From Embleya hyalina (GTDB lineage Bacteria > Actinomycetota > Actinomycetes > Streptomycetales > Streptomycetaceae), in contig NZ_BIFH01000051.1 of the NCBI RefSeq assembly GCF_003967355.1, positions 1 to 42,336 on the forward strand: a stretch of 42,336 nucleotides of DNA, written 5' to 3'. This document shows, one piece after another, positions 7,131 to 13,874 of the stretch (its first letter is position 1; each line of letters opens with the position of its first letter). A model generated the notes under the pieces. That model was not told where the DNA came from, did no database searches, and saw only the letters and a list, made by a program, of their open reading frames with translations. The translations under genes were made by a program, and so were the position numbers.

Positions 7131-8126
7131 CTACCCGCCGCCCGCGCGCAAGCGGTCGTCGACGTCTCGCACGAACGTCTCCCGGGACCACGGCGCCAGC
7201 GACGCCCGCACCGTGCGGACCCGATCCACCGCCGTCGCGTACCCCTGCACGCCGACCAGGTCGAGCGCCTCCTCCAACAGCCGACAGGCGTCCTGCGGCT
7301 CCCGGGCGCCCGCCGCCGTCGCGGCCAGTTCGGCCAGCGTCATCGCGCGCTGCTTGTGGCTGTGCGCCGGCAGCCCCGCGAGGGTGCGCTCCAGCGTCGC
7401 CCGTGCCTCCGCCGACCGGCCGGCGGCCACCTCCGCGGCGCCCCGGAAACCCTCCAGGCGGGCCGCCGAGAACCAGTCCAGCCAGGCCGGCGGGCCGTCC
7501 GCCGTCCACGACCCGGGCGTGTCCGGCGGCGCGAACGTGTCGGCGGCCCGATCCAGCAGCGGAAAGGCCGCGTCGGGCGTACCCAGCCGCACCTCCGCCT
7601 CCGCCGCGATCGCGTCCAACCAGGCCCGCAGCGTCGGACCCGCGTCGCCGCTCGTGGTCCGCTCCCGCGCCGCGGCCAGCGTGTCCCGGGCCTCGGCGCC
7701 GCGCCCGGTCCAGGCCGGCGCGAAGGCCATGTGCCCGAGCACGGCCGCGGCCAGCGAGCCGTCCCGACCCCGGTTCGCCGCCTCCAACGCGAGGTCCTGC
7801 CAGCGCCGCACGTACAGCCCGCGCAGGCTCAGGTCGAAGAAGGCGATCCGGGACGCGAGCAGCGCGGTCTCCGCGATCGCCGAACAGTGCGCCCCCTCGG
7901 GCCGCTCGGCCAACAGCCGGGCACCGTGACGGGCGTGTTCGGCCACCACCGGAAGCAACCGCCCGGGTTCCTCGATCCAGTAGCGGGACCGCAGACGGGC
8001 GGTGGTGGCCACATAGGCGGCGGGGTCGGGGAGGGTGGATGCCGGCGCCGAGGAGGCGTACGCGGCGGATGACTTCGCCGTGAGACCGGCGGCGGCGGCG
8101 CCGGCCAGAAAGGTACGTCGTTGCAC
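7131..8126 (-). CDS. TPR-like protein, stand-alone paralogue of an HTH-TPR regulator
   Basis: 331 residues, rich in Ala and helical. It begins QRRTFLAGAAAAG, a twin-arginine-like signal (RRTFL plus a short hydrophobic stretch) that may or may not be functional. The rest aligns well with the C-terminal part of the regulator at 13875-15719: shared blocks include the AFFDL segment, AAAVLGHMAF/AAAVLAHTAF, PTLRAWLDA/PTVMRAWFDA, the WLDWF-ARLEGFRG and WLDFF-ARLWGFRG segments, and HKQRAMTLAELA/DKQRAVMYADLA. It has no DNA-binding domain. I chose GTG 8126 because GGAGG lies 5 nt upstream; ATG 8138 would place that Shine-Dalgarno inside the gene. The role is unknown; a partner or sensor subunit is an inference. 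Confidence 0.75.
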   Translation of the reverse strand: MQRRTFLAGAAAAGLTAKSSAAYASSAPASTLPDPAAYVATTARLRSRYWIEEPGRLLPVVAEHARHGARLLAERPEGAHCSAIAETALLASRIAFFDLSLRGLYVRRWQDLALEAANRGRDGSLAAAVLGHMAFAPAWTGRGAEARDTLAAARERTTSGDAGPTLRAWLDAIAAEAEVRLGTPDAAFPLLDRAADTFAPPDTPGSWTADGPPAWLDWFSAARLEGFRGAAEVAAGRSAEARATLERTLAGLPAHSHKQRAMTLAELAATAAGAREPQDACRLLEEALDLVGVQGYATAVDRVRTVRASLAPWSRETFVRDVDDRLRAGGG

Positions 8127-8480
8127 CGCGTCCTCCATACGCGTCGGTTGACGGACATGACTGGGAGGACCCGATCACGTGCTGCAGCGGGTCCGAACGA
8201 TCCGTGCTGGATCTCGATCGTGACCCCGTCCCACCTGCGGCGTCATGCCTCTAGCCCGTTAGGGCGGCAAGAGTCCTCAGCACGTCCTGCAGGAGTCCCA
8301 CCGCGGGCCTCGTCACACCGTGTACCGGCCTGGTTGCATCTAAGGGCAGGGCGGACGACGCACAACTCGGACGCATCCGGCACGTGCAGGACACAGAGGA
8401 CGCCTCGAGGACCGCTCCGGCCCCCGAGGACGATTCCGTTTCCATGACTTCCATGACGAAACGAGAGGACCGCCTCACCG
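8127..8480. promoter_or_regulatory. Divergent intergenic region with inverted repeats
   Basis: About 350 bp between the TPR gene (minus) and the small gene at 8481 (plus), so it should hold both promoters. GGACCCG (8167-8173) and CGGGTCC (8188-8194) form a 7-bp inverted repeat with 14-bp spacing. TCCTGCAGGA (8285-8294) is a 10-bp palindrome. Either could be an operator. I see no gene here. Confidence 0.4.
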
Positions 8481-8930
8481 ATGGACGCCGACGTGAACCG
8501 AACGACGCTGGCAGCGCTGCCGCAGGACGCGCTTCGGAACCCGTACGCACCCCGCCTGGTCGCCGCCGGCGAAACGTTCGACGTGATCGAGGTGGAGGAC
8601 CGGCTCGGTCGGGCGGCCCTGGAGACGCTGCACGCACACCGCGTGCCGGTCGGACCGGTCATCTTCGACCGCCGCTACCGCCGGATCGGCTTCCTCGTAC
8701 CGCCGACCGCCGTGATGCCGATGCGCCCGCGCGAGCGCCGGCTCGGCCCGCGCCACCACGGACGCGGCGCGTGGATCACCTTCCCGCCGCCGCCGGAGCA
8801 GAACGACGGCCCGCTGGTCTGGCTGGTGCCGCCCACGTCCGACAACCGCCTGACCACGCTGCGGCACGTGCGCGCGGCGATCGCCGAGGCCGCCCGCGCG
8901 CTCGCCGAGCGCCACCAGCAGGCGATCTGA
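8481..8930 (+). CDS. Small protein resembling a primase/polymerase N-terminal fragment
   Basis: 149 residues. The pattern FDVIEVEDRLGRAALETL, then GPVIFDRR and GFLVPP, is reminiscent of the N-terminal domain of actinomycete bifunctional DNA primase/polymerases, but the catalytic acidic residues are not evident, so this may be a degenerate or binding-only version. The C-terminus (LTTLRHVRAAIAEAARALAERH) is helical. ATG 8481 is the first in-frame ATG after a purine-rich GAGAGG stretch. Its divergent neighbour is the stand-alone TPR protein. The family assignment rests on memory of sequence patterns and is tentative. Confidence 0.6.
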   Translation: MDADVNRTTLAALPQDALRNPYAPRLVAAGETFDVIEVEDRLGRAALETLHAHRVPVGPVIFDRRYRRIGFLVPPTAVMPMRPRERRLGPRHHGRGAWITFPPPPEQNDGPLVWLVPPTSDNRLTTLRHVRAAIAEAARALAERHQQAI

Positions 8931-9018
8931 GGTCGCCCAGGACGTACCGGTCGGAGACCTGACATCACGAGCGGCTCCCCCAATATCTGCTCGACCCGAC
9001 CGGTATCGGCAAGACGCG

Positions 9019-9052
9019 ACGCGCCCCTCGGCCCCTCGGCCGGGGGGCGCGT
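9019..9052 (+). terminator. Strong hairpin terminator
   Basis: ACGCGCCCC (9019-9027) pairs perfectly with GGGGCGCGT (9044-9052), about 90 bp after the stop of the small gene ending at 8930. Confidence 0.55.
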
Positions 9053-9128
9053 CCGTGCGTCGGCCCGGACCGGGGCCGACCCGAAGCCGGACACGAGCCG
9101 GACCGAACCCCCCGGGCGAAGCCGGACC

Positions 9129-9170
9129 AAACCCCGAAATCGGACCCCGGGCCCGCTCGATTCGGGGTTT
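9129..9170. repeat. 10-bp inverted repeat in a repetitive stretch
   Basis: AAACCCCGAA (9129-9138) and TTCGGGGTTT (9161-9170) are perfectly complementary, separated by 22 bp. The surrounding 9055-9190 contains several imperfect copies of a GCCGGAC-type word. The 420-bp gap 8931-9351 has no gene that I can support. Confidence 0.5.
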
Positions 9171-9351
9171 ATCCGGGCGCCGCCCGGACCGGCGTCCCTC
9201 TTTCGGGCAAGGGTCTTTCGGATGGCGCCCGGTTGGCGACAATGGCAAGGGCACGGGATCTTGCCGACCTTCTCGGATCGGCCGATTCCCGCTGCTCTCC
9301 CCCGTCCGTTCCCGTCGTCAGCACGTCTGCCCTGTCGGAAGGAATCCGCGC

Positions 9352-9687
9352 ATGCCGTCCGAGTCGCGCCAGCCCCGCATGCGGCCTGTGCCGCTGTTGT
9401 TCGAGCCCTCGGTCGCCGAACCGCCCGACGAACGCTTCTTCGACCTGGACGATCTGACCGACCCCCAGGAGGTGCTGACCCGCTCGACCGACCTGGCCGA
9501 GGCGTTCCGGGCGGCGGCCGACCGGGCGGCGGACTACCAGGCGATGGCCGCGGCGCGGATGGCGGACCCGAATCGGTTCGACCATCTGACGACGGCTCAG
9601 GTCGCGGCGCGCGCGGGGTGGGGCGAGGAATACACGGCGAAGATGATCGAGCACGGCCGACGGCTGCTGCTGGAGCGCGGCGAGTAG
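9352..9687 (+). CDS. Small conserved actinobacterial protein, function unknown
   Basis: 111 residues, acidic N-terminal half (ERFFDLDDLTDPQEVLTRSTDLAEAFR) and a C-terminal half (MADPNRFDHLTTAQVAARAGWGEEYTAKMIEHGRRLL) that looks like a small helical, HTH-like segment. I recognise the overall pattern from Streptomyces hypothetical proteins but know no function. ATG 9352 follows AAGGA at 8-nt spacing; the frame extends to 9055 without conserved character. It converges on the helicase gene, separated by a hairpin. Confidence 0.65.
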   Translation: MPSESRQPRMRPVPLLFEPSVAEPPDERFFDLDDLTDPQEVLTRSTDLAEAFRAAADRAADYQAMAAARMADPNRFDHLTTAQVAARAGWGEEYTAKMIEHGRRLLLERGE

Positions 9688-9701
9688 CGAACGGTAGGGA
9701 A

Positions 9702-9726
9702 CGCCGGCCGGAGGGGGCGGCCGGCG
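9702..9726. terminator. Bidirectional hairpin between convergent genes
   Basis: CGCCGGCC (9702-9709) pairs with GGCCGGCG (9719-9726) over a 9-nt loop, between the stop at 9687 (plus) and the helicase stop at 9774 (minus). Confidence 0.6.
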
Positions 9727-9773
9727 CTCGCGCGCAACGACCCGGACCCGCAGGCCGCGGGCCGTGTCCGCGC

Positions 9774-11117
9774 TCAGGGTGTCAGCGACACCCGGTGCCT
9801 GCCGAGTTCGGCCAGCACCGCCTGGTTCGCCTCCCAGCCGTCCGGGAACGACACCGGCACGCCGAGGTGGACCGGGTTCGCGGTCGGGTGCGCGTCGAGC
9901 AGTTCGGGGATACCCGCCCGGGCGACCACCAGGCACGCGTGCCGATGCCGGGAGGCCAGTACGCACAGCCGGCCCGTCTCCAGGTGGAACTCGGTCGCGT
10001 CGCGTCGCCCGGACAGCGGATGCAGCACCACGGTCACGTCGAACTCGCGCCCCTGGAGCCGGTTCGCGGTGTCCACCACGATCTCCGTCGCGCCGAGGTC
10101 GCGCAGCGCCGACTCGACCCGGGCCCGCTGCTCGCGGTGGCTGACCCCGATCGCGATCCGGGACGCGTCCAGTGGCACCCCGGCGGGGGTACGCTCGCCG
10201 ACCGCCGTCCCGCCGCGCGCGAGCAGCCGCGCGGCCAGCGTGGCCACCGCCCGTACCGCCTCCTCGTCGGCCGCCCCGGTGAACCGCGCGGGCAACTCCA
10301 GCAGGCCCCACCCGGATCCGGCCGCGACGTCGACCACCGTGTCGTACGCGTCGTGCTCCCGCGCCGCCTCGAAGCGCAGCGAACGCTCGCCGGGGCCGGT
10401 CCCGGAGCGGAACGGGGTGAACGGGTAGAACGCGTCCGACACCAGCGGCGCCGCGCTCGCGGGCAGCCGCCAGGACACCGGCAACCGGTGCACCGGCAGG
10501 TCCGGGTTGTGCCGGCGGAGCACCACCACCGCGCTCTGCGAGGGGTCGTAGCTCAGGCTGTGCCAGCGCGAGGTGTCCACGGTGGCGAACGGGTCGAGTT
10601 GGCCGGGATCGCCCACGAACAGCGCCCGATCGAACAACCGCGCCACCAGAAGCAGCGCGTCGGAGCGCATCTGGTACGCCTCGTCCACGATCGCCCACGG
10701 CCAGCGCCGGTCCTGGACCAGCGCCCACTTGGCGGCCGTGGCCACCACCACCGCACAGGCGTCCAGTGCCTCGGCCTTCTCCGCGTTCGACACCGAGGTG
10801 CCCACCAGGGCGGGCGGCAGCCGGTAGCCGGTGGCGGACAACCGCCCCACGGGCAGGTGCGGATGCTCCTCGGCGAGCCGGACCAGCAGGTCGTCGACCT
10901 GGTTGTTGGTCTGCGCCACGATCATCAACCGCTCGCCGGACGCGGCCAGTTCGCCGGCGGCGCGGACCACCAGGGTGGACTTGCCCGCGCCGGGCGGCGA
11001 GTCGACCACGACGCCGCGATGCGCCCCCGAGCCGAGGTCGGCGAGCACCGCGGCGGTCGCGGCGGCGGCGAGCGCGGCCGGGTCGCCCTGCGGGGCGCGA
11101 GTGTGCGCGGTCGTCAC
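9774..11117 (-). CDS. UPF1/DNA2-like superfamily 1 helicase
   Basis: 447 residues with SF1 helicase motifs in order: motif I SPPGAGKST (about 40-48), motif Ia AQTNNQVDDLL, motif II IVDEAYQM (D145-E146), motif III FVGDPGQLDPF, motif IV region SWRLP, motif V NRLQGREFDVTVVL and motif VI RLCVLASRHRHACLVV. The Ia and V motifs match the UPF1/DNA2 (SF1B) subgroup rather than UvrD. At this length it is essentially a bare helicase core without large accessory domains. GTG 11117 overlaps the stop of the preceding gene as GTGA. With the upstream PD-(D/E)XK nuclease it would supply the motor half of a split DNA2- or AddAB-like helicase-nuclease. A longer open frame to 12836 is a shadow. Confidence 0.85.
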   Translation of the reverse strand: MTTAHTRAPQGDPAALAAAATAAVLADLGSGAHRGVVVDSPPGAGKSTLVVRAAGELAASGERLMIVAQTNNQVDDLLVRLAEEHPHLPVGRLSATGYRLPPALVGTSVSNAEKAEALDACAVVVATAAKWALVQDRRWPWAIVDEAYQMRSDALLLVARLFDRALFVGDPGQLDPFATVDTSRWHSLSYDPSQSAVVVLRRHNPDLPVHRLPVSWRLPASAAPLVSDAFYPFTPFRSGTGPGERSLRFEAAREHDAYDTVVDVAAGSGWGLLELPARFTGAADEEAVRAVATLAARLLARGGTAVGERTPAGVPLDASRIAIGVSHREQRARVESALRDLGATEIVVDTANRLQGREFDVTVVLHPLSGRRDATEFHLETGRLCVLASRHRHACLVVARAGIPELLDAHPTANPVHLGVPVSFPDGWEANQAVLAELGRHRVSLTP

Positions 11118-12658
11118 GACCACTCCTCCAACGCGTCGTCGTCGGGCTCGGGTCCGGTCGCGGTCGCCGAGTCGGGCTCCGAGCCCGGCTCGGGCGGCGG
11201 GCCGCCGTGCGTCCAGGGGGTGTCCTCCACGGCGGGCCAGTCGGGGCTGCGCCGAAACTCGGCGATCAGCGAGGTCCAGCACAACACCTCGCCCCGCTCG
11301 GGCACGCTGCCCGGCTTGGGCGCCTTGCCGCCGCCCATCCCGCCGAACAACTCCAGCTCCATCCGGCCGGGTTCGTTGACCAGCACCCGGGCCTTGGCGT
11401 CGGGGCGCTCCACGCAGGCGAGTTCCGTACCGGGCCCGAACAGCGGCTCGTCCTCGGTGCGAAAGACGAGCAGTGGCCGCGGTCGGGCGGTCTTCTTGCC
11501 CGGTTCGGTGACCATGCGCTCCGCGTCCACCGCGATCAGTTCGCCCCGGAATGCCTCGCCGGCCAGCCGCACGGCGGCCATCAACAGCGGGTCGTCGCGC
11601 ACCTGTTCGGCGTCGAGTCGGGCCTGGGCCCGCTCCCGGCCCGCGAGTTGGGCGGCGGCCGAGATCGCGCCGGGCACCCTCGGCTGCGGGCGCGATTCGG
11701 GGTCGGCGAGGTCGGCGGCGAAGAAGCTGTACGAGGCCCGGTCGGCTTCCCAGCGCCCGGCCACCGAGGCGCCCGCCGGCAGGGCGGAGAGCAGGTCCAC
11801 GCCGCGCCACATGCGATCCCAGGTGGGCATCAACTCGGCGGCCAGCGCGTCCCGGATCGCCTGCTCGGCTCGCCGCTCGCGCTCGCCACGGGCGGCGTCC
11901 TCGTCCGACTCCCGCTCGGCGGCCACCGCCTCGTCGAACGCGGTGATCAGCGGCACGAGCCGTTCGTCGAACGCCGGATCGGTGGCCGGGCCCGCCGTCG
12001 GACCACCCTCCGCCTCCCGCGCCGCCTCGTCCCCGCGCCGACCGGCGGGCGGGTCGATCCAGGCCAGCAGCGAGGCCAGGTCGCCGTCCTCCATCGCGCT
12101 CTGCCCGGTCGCCCATGCCTGGGTGAGCAGGTCGGTCATCGCGAGCAGCACACTCGATCCGGGCACACCGGCCCGATCCGCGAGCCACGTACTCCACCGG
12201 CCGAGCAGCGGCACCCCGGCGGGCACCGCGAACTCGCCGTCGGTGCGCCGGAATCGGGTGGAGCGGCCGAGCAGGCGCAGATACTCGATCCCGCCCGCGG
12301 TGGGCACCAGCACCTGCGGCGCGTCCAGGCTGCGCTCGTAGGGATCGTCGCCCCGGCGCTCGATCGTCTCGGTCTCGGCGGCGAACGCGCCCAGGTGGGG
12401 CAGCAGTCGCCCGGCCAGCTCCGCCGCGTGCGCGAACCGGCGGTCGCGGTCGCGCGGTTGCGGTACGGCGAGCAGGTGCGGCCGGTCGCGATCGGTACCG
12501 ACCAGGACGGCGAGCGGCGCGAACGCCTCGCCCGCGAGCACGTACGGCACCAGCACCATCGGACGCGCGGACAGGTGCCGGTGGCGCACCGTCGCCGCCG
12601 GCTGCGCGTACCCGGTCGCGGCGGCGCGCAACCGGCCGAGCGCGGCGATCGTGCTCAC
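11114..12658 (-). CDS. Uncharacterised protein between nuclease and helicase
   Basis: 514 residues with no domain that I recognise. It begins VSTIAALGRLRAAATGYAQP, continues with an alpha/beta-looking region (LVPYVLAGEAFAPLAVLVGT, APQVLVPTAGGIEYLRLLGR) and a long helical, charged middle (about 220-330: many E/R with AEQAIRDALAAELMPTWDRMW). It ends in an acidic tail rich in D/E/P (PEPDDDALEEWS). GTG 12658 overlaps the nuclease stop as GTGA, and its own TGA overlaps the helicase GTG, so the three genes are translationally coupled. It probably bridges or loads the nuclease and helicase (inference from context only). Confidence 0.8.
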   Translation of the reverse strand: MSTIAALGRLRAAATGYAQPAATVRHRHLSARPMVLVPYVLAGEAFAPLAVLVGTDRDRPHLLAVPQPRDRDRRFAHAAELAGRLLPHLGAFAAETETIERRGDDPYERSLDAPQVLVPTAGGIEYLRLLGRSTRFRRTDGEFAVPAGVPLLGRWSTWLADRAGVPGSSVLLAMTDLLTQAWATGQSAMEDGDLASLLAWIDPPAGRRGDEAAREAEGGPTAGPATDPAFDERLVPLITAFDEAVAAERESDEDAARGERERRAEQAIRDALAAELMPTWDRMWRGVDLLSALPAGASVAGRWEADRASYSFFAADLADPESRPQPRVPGAISAAAQLAGRERAQARLDAEQVRDDPLLMAAVRLAGEAFRGELIAVDAERMVTEPGKKTARPRPLLVFRTEDEPLFGPGTELACVERPDAKARVLVNEPGRMELELFGGMGGGKAPKPGSVPERGEVLCWTSLIAEFRRSPDWPAVEDTPWTHGGPPPEPGSEPDSATATGPEPDDDALEEWS

Positions 12659-13800
12659 CCGACACCGCCCAGCGCCTCGTGCCGCAGCGCCTGGGCGCGG
12701 CGGAGCAGCCGGGCCACGTCCTCCTGGCCGGGCTCGGGGGCACGGGTGCCGTCGGCGAGCGCCAGCGCGGTGCCGATGTCGTCGATTCCGCCGAGCGCGC
12801 CGCGCACCGAGGTGCCCAGCGTGCCCACGTCGCCACCGGTGCCGCAGGCGCGGGCCTCGTCCCGGCAGAACAGCGCGAGTTCGCAGGCGGACAGGCAGTC
12901 GGGGAGGTAGGCGGCGGGCACCCGGGCGACGGCCGCGCCGACCCGCTCCTCGGCGACGTCGAAGGTCAGCCCCTCGGGAAGTTCGGCGAACAGTTCCTCG
13001 ACCCCGGACAGTCGGGCCAACCGCCTCCGGGTGGTGGCCAGTTCGCGGCGCACGTCGAGCACCACGGCGATCGGGCGGTTGGCGAAGTCCTGGGCGCACA
13101 CCAGCACGATGTCGGTGGACACCGACTCGGGATCCAGGCCCAGTTCCTCGGCGAGCCCGCGCAGCGCGTGTACGTATACCGCCGCCTGTCGGGTGGCGGA
13201 GGCCAGCTTGCCCGGGTCGGCGGAGCCGTCGATGATCGCGAAGGACTTGATCTCCACGACGTGCAGTCGGCCGGCCACCCGGCAGGCCATCGCGTCGGGT
13301 TCCAGGTAGGCGCGCCGGCCGGCCACGTCGAGCGGGAGCAGCGGGTGGTCCAGGATCGCGCAGGCGTCCGGATCGCCGCTCGCCGCGCGCAGGAGCGCCT
13401 CGCGGGTGCGGGCCACCCGTTCCTCGCGGCCGGGGCGGGCGGTGGGGCCGGTGGGGCCGCCCCGGTCCACGTCGACCAGCGCGCCGTCGTCGGGGTCGGC
13501 GCCCAGGACCTCGGCGAGGAGGCGGCGCAACTCCCGCCCGTCGTCGGCCTTGACCCGGGCCTCGAACACGTTGCCGCGGCCGATGGCGAACGGGGAGCGG
13601 CCGTAGCGGGCGGGGAAGCCGAGGCGTTCGGCCAGTACGGTCTTCTCGATGCCGGCCGCGTCCAATACGCCGCGGCGGGCGCAGCCCGGGTTGGCCGCGA
13701 GGGCGGCCACCGTGCGGGCGTTGTGATTGCGGGTGGGCAGTTCGCCGCGCAACTGCTCCAGCCTGCCGGCGATCGCGCCGGTCGTACCCGTCGTGCCCAT
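12655..13800 (-). CDS. PD-(D/E)XK nuclease with Fe-S-type cysteine cluster (RecB/Cas4/AddB-like)
   Basis: 381 residues. A RecB-type nuclease core can be read: E80 in RGNVFEARV, D169 in EPDAMA, E183-I-K185 in VVEIKSF, and the QxxxY motif at Q205-Y209 (QAAVYVHAL). C40 (NPGCARRG) lies before the core, and C301, C305, C311 and C318 lie after it. This split arrangement resembles the 4Fe-4S staple of Cas4, AddB and DNA2, although the C-terminal spacing is C-x3-C-x5-C-x6-C instead of C-x2-C-x5-C. Expected activity is single-strand or end-directed DNA cleavage. ATG 13800 has only a weak ribosome binding site. The gene lies 74 bp after the HTH-TPR regulator on the same strand and is coupled to the next two genes. 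Confidence 0.82.
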   Translation of the reverse strand: MGTTGTTGAIAGRLEQLRGELPTRNHNARTVAALAANPGCARRGVLDAAGIEKTVLAERLGFPARYGRSPFAIGRGNVFEARVKADDGRELRRLLAEVLGADPDDGALVDVDRGGPTGPTARPGREERVARTREALLRAASGDPDACAILDHPLLPLDVAGRRAYLEPDAMACRVAGRLHVVEIKSFAIIDGSADPGKLASATRQAAVYVHALRGLAEELGLDPESVSTDIVLVCAQDFANRPIAVVLDVRRELATTRRRLARLSGVEELFAELPEGLTFDVAEERVGAAVARVPAAYLPDCLSACELALFCRDEARACGTGGDVGTLGTSVRGALGGIDDIGTALALADGTRAPEPGQEDVARLLRRAQALRHEALGGVG

Positions 13801-13874
13801 GTCTCGTGTACGGCTTTCGTCGTCGAACCGTCCGGTCCCGGGTCAGTGTGGACCATGTGACCGACAGGCGGAAC

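Noticed and set aside
9222-12341. A 1039-residue plus-strand frame over the helicase and the middle gene
   Set aside because: It is antisense to genes with clear motifs, and its own translation has no recognisable domain.
11118-12836. Upstream extension of the helicase frame to 12836
   Set aside because: The extension overlaps the two coupled upstream genes, and the GTG at 11117 with the GTGA overlap is the natural start. The extra sequence is low complexity.
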